Of a stretch of DNA of 64,000 nucleotides, positions 27,278 through 36,858 are shown piece by piece. Origin of the DNA: M3007 sp031425155 (GTDB taxonomy: Bacteria; Bacteroidota; Bacteroidia; Chitinophagales; Saprospiraceae); contig JANPIV010000090.1 in the NCBI GenBank assembly GCA_031425155.1, positions 61,044 to 125,043 of the forward strand. Direction: 5' to 3'. The position numbers and the translations under genes are program-made. Numbering within the stretch: the first letter of the stretch is position 1; each line of letters opens with the position of its first letter. The notes below the pieces were generated by a model that saw only the letters and a list, made by a program, of their open reading frames with translations, was not told the DNA's origin and ran no database searches.

Positions 27278-29353
27278 ATGCACATGAAAGCCTTTTTCCT
27301 TCTTTTTTGCTCAGCCCTGCTTGGTATGGCTGGCCTGCAACCCCTCACCGAAACTATCCTAAGCGGGGTGGTCAAAGACAATGACACCAAAGAACCGCTG
27401 ATCGGGGTCACGATTCAGATCACCAAAGACCGTAAAGTGATAAAAGGAGCGGTCACGGACGTGGAGGGCAAGTACAGCCTTCAATTAGAGCCGGGTACTT
27501 ACGATCTGGAATACAGCTACGTGGGGTATGTCTCTCAAAAAATTGCGGGCGTACAAATCCTGGCTAATCAGCCGAATACGCTGGATATTACCCTTTCCCC
27601 TGGTGCTGAATTGTACGAGACTGTGGTCGTAGGATATAACACATCCCACCCAAAAGCGGAAAGTGTCGTCTCTCGTACGACCGCTGCTCCCACCGGCAAA
27701 GCCGCCGAATCAAGCCGGGATAGTGGAAAGGTCAAAAGAAAATCTGCTCCGCTAAAGTCTCTACCCGCTGGTGAAATGACCTTGCCGATATCTACCCCTA
27801 CCCCGGCTCCTCTTACCAGCGATGTGGTGATAAAAGGTGCGCGTTCTGACGCAAAAGATTATTATATTGATGGGGTCAAAGTATCCGATGCGCCACCCCC
27901 GGAAATGCATCTTGAGTACCTGAAAATGGATACCGACAAAGCAGTGGATAAAAAAACGATTGCTAAAGAAGAATCGGCACCACCCTCGCCGGGTGTTCCT
28001 GAACAACCTACCCCCCGTGCCGGTCTGCTCACCGCTGGCGAATGGAACGATCTGCACAACTGGAACAAACACTGGCTTGATCTGCTCGGCGACGGCGAGA
28101 TCACCCAATACGAGACCCTGTATAACTTCTATCCAAAAGACCGCTACACCGTATTGCTGACCAATGCCCAGGATTTTCCCGTGGCTGATGCGGTGGTGCA
28201 ATTGCACGCTTCCAGCGGCGCACTCCTCTGGGAAGCCCGTACGGATAATACTGGGAAAGCCGAACTGTGGTCGGGTTTGTTTGACCAAAAAGAAATAAAT
28301 GGGGTAAGAGCAGAAGCGTGGATCAATGGCAAAAAGCACGACCTGGCCCAGCCAAAATCTGCCAAAGACGGCCTCAATCGCCACCAGATCAACGTGGATT
28401 GTCAGGCTCCCAAAAACGTGGACATCGTCTGGGCCGTGGATGCGACCGGCAGTATGGGCGACGAGATTGAATACCTAAAAACCGAACTGCTAGACGTCAT
28501 CGGCCGTGCTAAAAGCCATAATCCCGAACTGGCTTTCCGCATGGGTACCGTGTTTTACCGCGATCAGGGCGACGAATACATTACCAAGAGCAGCGGCCTG
28601 TCGCCGGACATCGCCAAAACGGTCGAATTTATCCAAAAGCAGTTTGCCGGTGGCGGTGGGGATTATCCCGAAGCGGTACACAGTGCGATGGAAGAAGCCA
28701 TTTTCAGCCAGAAATGGAGTGACAATGCCATTGCCCGTATCTGTTTCCTGGTGCTCGATGCTAGCCCGCACCAGTCACCCGAAGTGAATGCCAGCCTGCA
28801 ACGCAGCATTCGCGAAGCCGCCCGTTTGGGCATCCGTATCGTGCCCGTCACGGCCAGCGGCATCCAGAAAGACACCGAGTTTTTGATGAAATTTTTTGGC
28901 CTGGCCACCAACGGCAGCTACGTGTTCCTCACCGACCACAGCGGTATCGGTGGCAAACACATCGAACCCACCACCGACGAGTACAAAGTAGAATTATTGA
29001 ACGATCTGCTGGTGCGTCTCATCACCGAATACACGACCATCAAGACCTGCAATGGCCAGTCTGCTATTGCTTTTGAAGACCCGCAAGCCCAACCCAATCA
29101 GCCCCAGCCGACTGCCTGGCAAGCCCTGTATTATCCCAATCCGGCCAACACCCAATTCACCCTCGACCTGCCTTTTGCAGTGCAATCGGTCACGATATAC
29201 GATGCGGAAGGCCAATCTGTACGTAAACTGGAAAAACCACAATCGGGCCAGAATACCGTGAATGTCAGCGATTTATCGCCCGGTTTTTATACCATTCGCA
29301 TTCTGAAAGAAGGACGGATGCAGAGTGGAAAACTGATGGTGGTGAGGAATTGA
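27278..29353 (+). CDS. Secreted vWA protein with carboxypeptidase-regulatory domain and T9SS type A sorting signal
   Basis: A 691-aa exported protein. A signal peptide (residues 1-20) precedes a CarboxypepD_reg-like domain (SGVVKDNDTKEPLIGVTIQ). A low-complexity part contains a TonB-plug-like fragment (DVVIKGARSDAKDYYIDGVK). A linker RAGLLTAGEWNDLHNWNKHW follows, then a second Ig-like stretch. Residues of about 380-590 are a von Willebrand A domain with the MIDAS motif VDATGSMGDEI. The last 75 residues form a T9SS CTD: YYPNPANTQF, SVTIYDAEG, LSPGFYTIRIL and a basic end. It is therefore a T9SS cargo, secreted or anchored at the surface. Ligand unknown. Confidence 0.88.
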   Translation: MHMKAFFLLFCSALLGMAGLQPLTETILSGVVKDNDTKEPLIGVTIQITKDRKVIKGAVTDVEGKYSLQLEPGTYDLEYSYVGYVSQKIAGVQILANQPNTLDITLSPGAELYETVVVGYNTSHPKAESVVSRTTAAPTGKAAESSRDSGKVKRKSAPLKSLPAGEMTLPISTPTPAPLTSDVVIKGARSDAKDYYIDGVKVSDAPPPEMHLEYLKMDTDKAVDKKTIAKEESAPPSPGVPEQPTPRAGLLTAGEWNDLHNWNKHWLDLLGDGEITQYETLYNFYPKDRYTVLLTNAQDFPVADAVVQLHASSGALLWEARTDNTGKAELWSGLFDQKEINGVRAEAWINGKKHDLAQPKSAKDGLNRHQINVDCQAPKNVDIVWAVDATGSMGDEIEYLKTELLDVIGRAKSHNPELAFRMGTVFYRDQGDEYITKSSGLSPDIAKTVEFIQKQFAGGGGDYPEAVHSAMEEAIFSQKWSDNAIARICFLVLDASPHQSPEVNASLQRSIREAARLGIRIVPVTASGIQKDTEFLMKFFGLATNGSYVFLTDHSGIGGKHIEPTTDEYKVELLNDLLVRLITEYTTIKTCNGQSAIAFEDPQAQPNQPQPTAWQALYYPNPANTQFTLDLPFAVQSVTIYDAEGQSVRKLEKPQSGQNTVNVSDLSPGFYTIRILKEGRMQSGKLMVVRN

Positions 29354-29396
29354 AAGAAATAATGTGGCTAATGAAATGAATGTGGTCAATGGGTTT

Positions 29397-29437
29397 AATG
29401 TGGTCAATGTCGTAGTAGCACATTGACCACATTTTTT
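29397..29437. terminator. Rho-independent terminator between convergent genes
   Basis: Arms AATGTGGTCAATGT (29397-29410) and ACATTGACCACATT (29420-29433) pair perfectly over a 9-nt loop and are followed by TTTT on the plus strand. It ends the vWA gene. A further TTGACCACATT copy at 29443-29453 lies within the last codons of the convergent aminotransferase, so the same short repeat serves as stem and as coding sequence (KECGQ). Confidence 0.8.
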
Positions 29438-29440
29438 AAA

Positions 29441-30589
29441 TTATTGACCACATTCCTTTAGTAATTTCCCCGCTTTTGCCAGTAAATCCTCGGTTTTTGC
29501 AAAGCAAAAACGAATCACCCGGTCGTCGCGGCCATCGGAATAAAAAGAGGACACCGGAATAGCGGCTACGCCAAATTCCGTAGTCAGGCGTTTGCAAAAA
29601 TCCAAATCTGGCTCGTCGCTGATGGCCGAATAATCAAATAATTGGAAGTAGGTGCCCCGGCAGGTCAGCGGACGAAAACGGGTGTCGGCCATTGCTTCCA
29701 GGAAAAAATCGCGCTTTTGCTGATAGAAATCCGGCAAACCCAAATACTCCCCGGGGTCGGCCATAAAATCGGCAAAAGCGGCCTGCATCGGGTGATTGGC
29801 ACTGAACACGTTGAATTGATGCACTTTGCGAAACTCGCGGGTCAGTTCGGGCGGGGCCACACAATAGCCGGTTTTCCAGCCAGTGTTGTGGTAGGTTTTG
29901 CCAAAAGAATAAATCGCCAGCGTCCGTTCGCGCAGTGCCGGGTAGCGCAGGGCAGAAGCGTGGGCTTCGCCGTCGTAGATCAAATGTTCATATACCTCAT
30001 CGCTCATCAGCAGCACATCGGTGCCCGCCAGCAGATCGGACAAAGCCCGCATATCCGCGTCCCGCAGGATTGTGCCGGTCGGATTTTGCGGCGTATTAAT
30101 GCACAGCAAACGCGTACGCGGCGTAATCAGCCGCGCTACTTCCGTCCAGTCCACCTGATAATCAGGGGCTTGCAAAGCATATACCACCGGTACGCCGCCC
30201 ATGGTCTCCACCGAAGGACGATACGAATCATAACAAGGTTCCAGCAAAATCACTTCATCACCGGGCCCTACGAAGGCACCAATGACGCAGAAAATAGCCT
30301 GCGTACCGCCCGCCGTAACGGTGATTTCCGTGTCCGGATTTACGTCCACCCCATAAGTCAGGGCCAGTTTTTCGGCAATGCGTTCGCGCAGCAGCGGTAC
30401 CCCCGGCATCGGAGAATACTGGTTCGCGCCCTTGGCCATGTGTTCCGTCACCAGTGCCTGCAGTTTTGCCGAAGGCTGAAAATTCGGAAAACCCTGCGAC
30501 AGATTGATCGCGCCATGTTGCGTGGCCAGCGCGGACATAGTGGTAAAAATGGTGGTGCCGACGTTGGGTAACTTGGACTGGATGCGCAT
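29441..30589 (-). CDS. PLP-dependent aminotransferase (methionine aminotransferase, YbdL-like)
   Basis: A 382-aa fold-type I aminotransferase. The N terminus, KLPNVGTTIFTTMSAL followed by NLSQGFPNF, is close to the YbdL/KAT group that prefers methionine, histidine and phenylalanine. CINTPQNPTG, LMSDEVYEHL and the PLP-lysine motif YSFGKTYHNTGWK are all present, as is the phosphate-binding RFCFAK near the end. It would transfer the amino group of methionine to a keto acid, for example in methionine salvage. A pterin dehydratase gene lies 16 bp upstream on the same strand, so the two form an operon. Confidence 0.92.
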   Translation of the reverse strand: MRIQSKLPNVGTTIFTTMSALATQHGAINLSQGFPNFQPSAKLQALVTEHMAKGANQYSPMPGVPLLRERIAEKLALTYGVDVNPDTEITVTAGGTQAIFCVIGAFVGPGDEVILLEPCYDSYRPSVETMGGVPVVYALQAPDYQVDWTEVARLITPRTRLLCINTPQNPTGTILRDADMRALSDLLAGTDVLLMSDEVYEHLIYDGEAHASALRYPALRERTLAIYSFGKTYHNTGWKTGYCVAPPELTREFRKVHQFNVFSANHPMQAAFADFMADPGEYLGLPDFYQQKRDFFLEAMADTRFRPLTCRGTYFQLFDYSAISDEPDLDFCKRLTTEFGVAAIPVSSFYSDGRDDRVIRFCFAKTEDLLAKAGKLLKECGQ

Positions 30590-30605
30590 AGAGGACTATC
30601 AACTT

Positions 30606-30878
30606 TTACAAACCTTCATCAACCCTTACCAACCCCACTTGGTATTTTTTGTAAATTTCATCAATTGCTGCCGCCAATTTCCGATCTTTTTCGGTTACCG
30701 TGTTACCCGCATCATGTGTCGCCAGTTGAATATCCACTGTGTTCCAGACATTCGTCCAATGGGGGTGATGCTCGTGCTTTTCCGCCTGAAAAGCCACTTC
30801 CGTCATAAAAGCAAACGCTTCCACAAAATCCTTAAATTTGAACGCCGCCTGGAGACGGCTCTTTTCTTCGTACCACAT
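30606..30878 (-). CDS. phhB: 4a-hydroxytetrahydrobiopterin dehydratase (pterin-4a-carbinolamine dehydratase)
   Basis: A 90-aa enzyme that dehydrates the 4a-hydroxy-pterin produced by aromatic amino-acid hydroxylases, recycling the cofactor. The signature HEHHPHWTNVWNTVDIQL followed by THDAGNTVTEKD contains the conserved histidines and the final Asp. The length is typical. No phenylalanine hydroxylase gene is in the window. It begins the two-gene unit with the aminotransferase. Confidence 0.94.
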   Translation of the reverse strand: MWYEEKSRLQAAFKFKDFVEAFAFMTEVAFQAEKHEHHPHWTNVWNTVDIQLATHDAGNTVTEKDRKLAAAIDEIYKKYQVGLVRVDEGL

Positions 30879-30937
30879 ACGTGAGAGGGGTGAGCAACGT
30901 GAGAGAATTGAAACTTTCGGGTTAGTTGAGTTTTATC

Positions 30938-31028
30938 TGAGTATTTGAAGATTCGAGTATTTGATCAATTACCTGATTACCAAGTGTTTTGGTCAAATAC
31001 TCGCATCCTCAAATCTTCAAATCTTCAT
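30938..31028. repeat. Dispersed palindromic repeat, copy 2
   Basis: This element fills a third of the 308-bp gap between phhB and the RND gene; the rest of that gap shows nothing else identifiable. The left arm (GTATTTGAAGATTCGAGTAT then TTGATCA) and the right arm (TGGTCAAATACTCGCATCC then TCAAATCTTCAAATC) form an imperfect inverted repeat. It belongs to the family at 13021 and 51484. Confidence 0.8.
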
Positions 31029-31186
31029 GTAATAATTCCCTCCGGCCCGAAAGGTTTACCTTTTTGGAAAATATCGGTCAAATAATGTTGCGCAACGTCA
31101 TAAATCGCGGGCAATGCCGGAGCACTCTTTGACTGCCGTATCTTCGCCGGGCTAGTTGGAGCATTTCTCAACATTCTCAACAAGTT

Positions 31187-34100
31187 ATGAATATTACCGC
31201 CCTTTCCATACGCCGCCCTTCCCTCATCATCGTGGTGCTGGCCGTACTGATGTTCATGGGAATCGCGAGTTATCGCAACCTGCCCATCGAGTTGGTGCCC
31301 AAATTCAATCCGCCCGTGGTGACCATCACCGCCATTTATCCCGGTGCCTCGCCAGCGGAAATGGAAAATGCGGTCAGCAAACCCATCGAGGACGTGGTGT
31401 CCAGCCTGGAAGGGATTGAACAAATCCAGATTGGCTCGATGGAAAACTCTTGCTTTATCGCCCTGGAAATGAACCAGTCGGTCAACGTGGATGCGGCGGT
31501 GCCGGAAATTCAGCGCAAGATCAACCAAATATTGCCCACCTTGCCCAAAGAAGTACGTCCGCCGGTGGTGAACAAATTCGCGTTGGACGAACTGCCGGTG
31601 CTGCGGCTCGGCGTATCGGCCAACATCAGCGGGACGGCTTTTTTTGATTTGATCCGCAACCGGATTGTTCCCGAAATCGCCCGCGTAAAAGGCGTGGCCC
31701 AAGTGAACGTGCTTGGCGGCGAAGAGCGGGAAATCAAGATCAATATTTCGAGTAAATTGCTGGAACAGTACGGTTTATCGCTGCTGCAAGTCACCCAGGC
31801 GGTGCAGGCTTCCAACCTCGATTTTCCAACCGGCAAAGTTACCAGCGACGATAATTCCATTCGCATTCGGTTGGCCGGAAAGTTTGCCAACCTCGAAGAT
31901 ATTCGCAACCTGATCGTGGGTAAAAGTCGTTTTGGGTCGTCCATTTTCATCCGCGACATTGCCGAAGTGCAGGATGGGATTCGGGATCGGGAGATTATCT
32001 GTCGCACGGGCGGTTTGCCAGCCGTGGGCCTGACCATTCGGAAACAAGGCGATGCCAACGCCGTGGAAATGTCCGAACTGGTGCTGGCCAAATTGAAAGA
32101 ACTGGAAAAAAATTACGCTTCCGATGGGCTGCACGTACAGGTCGTGGCCAATAGCAGTGAATTTACCAAACAAGCCACCGATGCGGTGATCCACGATTTG
32201 TTTATCGCGGTGTTGCTGGTGGGTCTGGTCATGCTGTTGTTTTTGCACAGTCTGCGCAACGCCATCATCGTGCTGGTCGCCATTCCCACGTCCATCGTCA
32301 CCACCTTCGTGATGATGAAATTGTTTGGTTATTCGCTCAATCTGATGTCGTTGCTGGGCCTCTCACTCTCCATCGGCATCCTGGTGGACGATGCCATTGT
32401 GGTCATTGAAAACATCTATCGCCACCTCGAAATGGGCAAAGACCGGGTGCAGGCCTCCTACGACGGGCGGCAGGAAATCGGCTTTACCGCCATCAGTATT
32501 ACGCTGGTGGACGTAGTGGTGTTTTTGCCCATCGTTTTCACCGTTGGTTTGGTGCCCAACCTGCTCCGCCAGTTTTGCATGACCGTACTGACCTCCACTT
32601 TAATGTCGCTGCTGGTCAGTTTCACGCTGGTGCCCTGGTTGACTTCCCGCATGGCCAGTACCCATCGTTTTCAGGGAAAAAACCTGGCTGGCCGCCTCGT
32701 GCTGCGTTTTGAAAGTTTCTTGGACTGGGTGACGGCCGGTTTCGTTTCGGCTTTGGAAATGGCCTTGCGCAGCAAAGCCACCCGCGCAGCGACCTTGCTC
32801 ATCGCGGTGGGTTTGTTCGCCAGTTCTTTTTTGTTGGTCAAATCCGGCCTGATCGGTAATGCCTTTTTTGAACCTGGTGAACGGGGCGAGTTTTTGCTGC
32901 AAATAGACCTGCCCAAAGATGTGTCCTTGCAGCAAACCGATGTGGTGACCAAGCAAATTGAAAAATGGCTGCATAGTCAGCCCGATGTGATCAATTCTTT
33001 CACCACTATAGGCACGACGAGTAAATCTTTTGGCTTAAATGCCCCGTATGTGGCGGAAATCATGGTTTTTCTGCGCCCTTACGGCGAAGAGCGGAAGATC
33101 ACCACCGCCGTTTTTGCCCGCACCACGAAGATCAAACTGGAAGAACAAATTGCCGGAGCCAACATCAAAGCCTCACCCATTGATCTGCTCGGCCTCTCTT
33201 TTTCACCCATTGAAGTCAAACTGAACGGACCCGACCTGGACAGCCTGCTGGTGCTTTCTGCAAGGGTGAAAGACACGATGTCCACCATCCCCGGCTGCGT
33301 GGAAATCACCCCCACGGTAGAAGGTGGCAACCCGGAAGTGAAGGTCAACGTAAATCGTAAAAACCTGGCTGACAACGGATTAACGATGGCGCAGGTGGGC
33401 CTGACCTTGCAAACGGCGTTCAGTGGAAATACTGACGCCAAGTTCCGTGATGGGGCCTACGAGTACCCGTTGCGGGTCAGCCTGGATGCTTTCGACCGGC
33501 GCAGTGCCGAGGATATTGGCGAATTGTCGTTCGTCAATCCACTGGGCAGCACGGTCTATTTGCGGCAGTTTGCCGACGTGCGACCCGGCACCGCGCCCAC
33601 CCGTCTGGAACGCCGCGACCGCGTACCTTCGGTCATGCTCACCGCCGACGTGATCGGGCGACCCAGCGGTTCGGTGAACCGGGAAATGAAGGAAAAACTG
33701 GACAGTATGCCTTTGCCGCCCGGCACGGTCATCAAATACGGCGGCGACCTGAAACGCCAGGAACAGGGCATCGGCACGATGGGTTTTGCGCTCTGGGTCT
33801 CGCTGCTGCTGGTCTATCTCATCATGGTGGCCCTCTACGACAACTGGGTGTATCCGATGGTGGTGTTGCTCTCCATCCCGCTTTCGCTGATCGGGGCCTT
33901 GTTGGCCCTGGCCTTGGCCCGCGAAAACCTGACCGTCTTTACCGGCCTCGGTCTGCTCATGCTGATCGGTCTGGTCGGGAAAAACGCCATTCTGGTGGTG
34001 GACTTTGCCAACCAACTCAAACGTGAAGGTTATGCCCTGCGCGAAGCCCTGCTGGAAGCCACCAAACTCCGTTTCCGCCCGGTTTTGATGACCAATATTG

Positions 34101-34306
34101 CCATGGTGATTGGCTTGCTGCCCATTGCTTTGGCCAGTGGAGCCGGTTCGGACTGGAAAAACGGACTGGCCTGGGCCATTATCGGTGGCCTTAGTTCGTC
34201 CATGCTCCTGTCGCTGATCGTGGTGCCAGTGGTGTATTGGATGTTTGACCGGGGATTGGCGGCACTGGGGTTGGATAAGGTGACGAAGGTGGATTTTAAG
34301 GAGTAG
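31187..34306 (+). CDS. RND-family efflux transporter permease (AcrB/MdtB-like)
   Basis: A 1039-aa inner-membrane proton antiporter of the hydrophobe/amphiphile efflux family. The N terminus (MNITALSIRRPSLIIVVLAV) and GASPAEMENAVSKPIEDVV are characteristic. The proton-relay acids lie in SIGILVDDAIVVIENIY and the matching lysine in GLVGKNAILVVDFANQL. Length is normal for a full twofold repeat. Neither an adaptor (membrane fusion protein) nor a TolC-like gene is nearby, so partners must be encoded elsewhere. It is followed after 70 bp by the LRR-Roc-COR-TIR gene on the same strand. Substrate unknown. Confidence 0.93.
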   Translation: MNITALSIRRPSLIIVVLAVLMFMGIASYRNLPIELVPKFNPPVVTITAIYPGASPAEMENAVSKPIEDVVSSLEGIEQIQIGSMENSCFIALEMNQSVNVDAAVPEIQRKINQILPTLPKEVRPPVVNKFALDELPVLRLGVSANISGTAFFDLIRNRIVPEIARVKGVAQVNVLGGEEREIKINISSKLLEQYGLSLLQVTQAVQASNLDFPTGKVTSDDNSIRIRLAGKFANLEDIRNLIVGKSRFGSSIFIRDIAEVQDGIRDREIICRTGGLPAVGLTIRKQGDANAVEMSELVLAKLKELEKNYASDGLHVQVVANSSEFTKQATDAVIHDLFIAVLLVGLVMLLFLHSLRNAIIVLVAIPTSIVTTFVMMKLFGYSLNLMSLLGLSLSIGILVDDAIVVIENIYRHLEMGKDRVQASYDGRQEIGFTAISITLVDVVVFLPIVFTVGLVPNLLRQFCMTVLTSTLMSLLVSFTLVPWLTSRMASTHRFQGKNLAGRLVLRFESFLDWVTAGFVSALEMALRSKATRAATLLIAVGLFASSFLLVKSGLIGNAFFEPGERGEFLLQIDLPKDVSLQQTDVVTKQIEKWLHSQPDVINSFTTIGTTSKSFGLNAPYVAEIMVFLRPYGEERKITTAVFARTTKIKLEEQIAGANIKASPIDLLGLSFSPIEVKLNGPDLDSLLVLSARVKDTMSTIPGCVEITPTVEGGNPEVKVNVNRKNLADNGLTMAQVGLTLQTAFSGNTDAKFRDGAYEYPLRVSLDAFDRRSAEDIGELSFVNPLGSTVYLRQFADVRPGTAPTRLERRDRVPSVMLTADVIGRPSGSVNREMKEKLDSMPLPPGTVIKYGGDLKRQEQGIGTMGFALWVSLLLVYLIMVALYDNWVYPMVVLLSIPLSLIGALLALALARENLTVFTGLGLLMLIGLVGKNAILVVDFANQLKREGYALREALLEATKLRFRPVLMTNIAMVIGLLPIALASGAGSDWKNGLAWAIIGGLSSSMLLSLIVVPVVYWMFDRGLAALGLDKVTKVDFKE

Positions 34307-34376
34307 TTGCTGAAGTAAATATCTCAAATACAGGCACTTTACTACATTTACCCATCATTTCCAATTTGAAAGCATC

Positions 34377-36845
34377 ATGTCAGCATTCATCCAGCAAATT
34401 GAAGACATTCTCCAACTGAAACTCTACCCGGCACCCGATCACCAAGGCGATCTGCTGAAATCGGTGATGCCAATCAAAGACAATTACCCAAAATATGAGT
34501 TGGCAGGCGACCATATTGTTGGCTTAAATCTCGCCAATACCGGGCTAACCGACGAAAATTGGCAGAAAACCCTCGCGCTGCCCGGCCTGGCTGAACACTT
34601 GCGAGCCTTGAACTTGAGCCAGAACGCGCTAACCGCATTTCCATTTCCACCCGGTAATGGGTTGCGTAAACTGGAAAGCCTGCGGCTGGCCGAAAATCAA
34701 CTCAAAGAGTTTTTGCTGCCACCGGGGATGGATGCGTTGACGGATTTGGAACTGGAAGAAAATCCATTGGAGAATCCGGGGCCGGAAATATTAAAACAAG
34801 GCAAAGCAGCAGTGCTGCGTTTCCTGCATGAATTGACCGAACAAGGCATCAGTGAAGTTTTTGAAGTAAAAATGCTGATCGTTGGAGAGGGCGAAACAGG
34901 CAAAACAACGCTGTGGAATTTGTTGGAAAACCCGAACCACCCTGTGCCAGACCTTCTACAAAAATCAACGATTGGTATTCAAATTCGGGAAGGCTGGTCT
35001 TTTCAACATCTCGACCGGCCAAAAGATAAATTTTTGGTCAATCTATGGGACTTCGGCGGACAGGATATCCAGTATATGACCCACCAGTTTTTCCTGACCC
35101 GCCGCTCTTTCTACGTATTGATAGCCGACGGAAGGCGAGAGGTAGCTAATTTCCCTTACTGGCTCAAAATCATTAACCTGCTTGGTTGTGAGGAAAACGC
35201 AACTACCCGCTTGCCTGTGCTGGTAGTCCTCAACGAAAAAGGCAATCCGATTGCCCGTCTGCCGTACGACCCCGAAAGCGTGCGCGAAGATTTCCCAAAA
35301 CTGGAACTCATCAAACGGGAAGTGGACTTTGGCAAAAAAGACGGCCGTTTCGATGCACTGCGGAGCACTATTCAGGATATTCTTTGCCATAAACTCGGTC
35401 ACTTACCGTTGAAATTTCCAACGAATTGGAATGAGGTACGGCTGGAATTATATCGCCTGCGGGAAAAACAAAACCATATTGATTCGGCAGAATTTAAGCG
35501 TATCTGCACCGAAAAAGGCGTGTCCGATCCGCAAAGCCGCGACGATCTCAGCCAGTGGCTCCACGATCTCGGCGTTATTTTGCATTTCCACGAAGATCCT
35601 GCGTTGGCCGATTTCATCGTGCTAAACCCTCAATGGGCGGCCAATGCCGTCTATGAAATCATGCGCCATGAAGATGTCTTGCGGAATGATGGCCGTTTCG
35701 ACCGCAAAATGTTACGTGAGGTTTGGACGACGTGCCAGTTCTCCGATGCCGAGCAGGCCAAACTCCTGAACCTCATGCTGCGCGATAATTTTGAGGTATG
35801 TTTCAAAGCCACCGAGCAAGGCCATGAAATTTATATCGCCCCGCAGCTACTGCCCGACCAACGCCCGGTTGAATACGAGTGGGCTACTGAAAAATCAGCC
35901 CTGCGCTACACTTACCAATATCCTTTTATGCCCAATGGCATCATTGGCAGACTCATCGTCCGTTTGCATGAAGACATTGAGGCCCGCAACGGGCGAAAAA
36001 TCGTCTGGGGGAAAGGCACCGTAATCCAAAAAGACGGTTGCCGCGCCCAAATTTTTGAATCTTTCGATCCCAGCGACGGGCGTAAACTCATTAAAATCGA
36101 AGTGCAGGGCGACCGACCGGAAGACCGAAAAAACGTGTTGCGCGACATTCGGCAGGAACTGGACCGGATTCATCTTCGCTCCTTTCCAGCATTGAAAGTT
36201 TTTCAGAAAATACCTTGTAACTGTCCCGTTTGTGCGACGGCAACAGTGCCACATGAGTACGATTTTACCGATCTGAAAGGGCGGCAAAAACCGACGATCG
36301 AGTGTCCAAAAAGCACCATTGACATCCCGGTGCAACAATTGCTCGACGGCATATTTCCGCTGGAACATCCGCTGGGGGAGGAGAAAAAGCACGGTGGAAA
36401 GCCTAAAAAAGTTTTCTTCTCCTATTCTAAAAGTGATCGCCCCTATTTGGAAGAATTGCTCAAACAACTTGCTCCGCTCAAGCAAAATGATAAAATAGAA
36501 ACCTGGAATGATGCCGATATTCTTGCCGGAGCGGAATGGGATAATCAGATTAGGGAGAAACTTCACGAAGCAGACATCATTATGCTGCTGGTTAGTTCCG
36601 ACTTTCTGGCGACACCCTATATTCAAAACTTTGAGATTCAGCCTGCTATTGAGCGTCATAAAAGAAAAGAGGCAGTAGTAATTCCAATAATTTTACGGGC
36701 CTGTGATTGGGAAGTAACCAGTCTGGCCGCGCTCAATGCCCTGCCTACCAAAGGAGTACCAGTAAAATTGTGGGATGATCGTGACTCCGCCTGGCTGGAT
36801 GTGGTGAAAGGAATAAAGAAAAGAATAGAAGATTTCACCAAATGA
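34377..36845 (+). CDS. LRR-Roc-COR GTPase with C-terminal TIR domain (ROCO-TIR)
   Basis: An 822-aa cytoplasmic signalling protein. Leucine-rich repeats occupy about residues 45-140. The Roc GTPase follows with the P-loop GEGETGKTTLW (170 onward), TIGIQI as switch I and LWDFGGQD (223-230) as switch II; the usual G4 motif is altered to NEKG. The COR domain spans about 340-600. A short Cys cluster (CNCPVC near 614-619 plus a later Cys) may bind zinc. Residues of about 677-822 are a TIR domain (VFFSYSKSDRPYLEELL, with Glu in YIQNFEIQPAIE at the position of the NADase glutamate). Its stop is 14 bp from the first of three FGE-fold genes, so they form an operon. A conflict or immune-signalling role is inferred. 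Confidence 0.92.
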   Translation: MSAFIQQIEDILQLKLYPAPDHQGDLLKSVMPIKDNYPKYELAGDHIVGLNLANTGLTDENWQKTLALPGLAEHLRALNLSQNALTAFPFPPGNGLRKLESLRLAENQLKEFLLPPGMDALTDLELEENPLENPGPEILKQGKAAVLRFLHELTEQGISEVFEVKMLIVGEGETGKTTLWNLLENPNHPVPDLLQKSTIGIQIREGWSFQHLDRPKDKFLVNLWDFGGQDIQYMTHQFFLTRRSFYVLIADGRREVANFPYWLKIINLLGCEENATTRLPVLVVLNEKGNPIARLPYDPESVREDFPKLELIKREVDFGKKDGRFDALRSTIQDILCHKLGHLPLKFPTNWNEVRLELYRLREKQNHIDSAEFKRICTEKGVSDPQSRDDLSQWLHDLGVILHFHEDPALADFIVLNPQWAANAVYEIMRHEDVLRNDGRFDRKMLREVWTTCQFSDAEQAKLLNLMLRDNFEVCFKATEQGHEIYIAPQLLPDQRPVEYEWATEKSALRYTYQYPFMPNGIIGRLIVRLHEDIEARNGRKIVWGKGTVIQKDGCRAQIFESFDPSDGRKLIKIEVQGDRPEDRKNVLRDIRQELDRIHLRSFPALKVFQKIPCNCPVCATATVPHEYDFTDLKGRQKPTIECPKSTIDIPVQQLLDGIFPLEHPLGEEKKHGGKPKKVFFSYSKSDRPYLEELLKQLAPLKQNDKIETWNDADILAGAEWDNQIREKLHEADIIMLLVSSDFLATPYIQNFEIQPAIERHKRKEAVVIPIILRACDWEVTSLAALNALPTKGVPVKLWDDRDSAWLDVVKGIKKRIEDFTK

Positions 36846-36858
36846 TGCTTGATCTGCC

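Noticed and set aside
29642..30571. 309-aa plus-strand ORF opposite the aminotransferase
   Set aside because: Antisense shadow; the aminotransferase frame has all family motifs.
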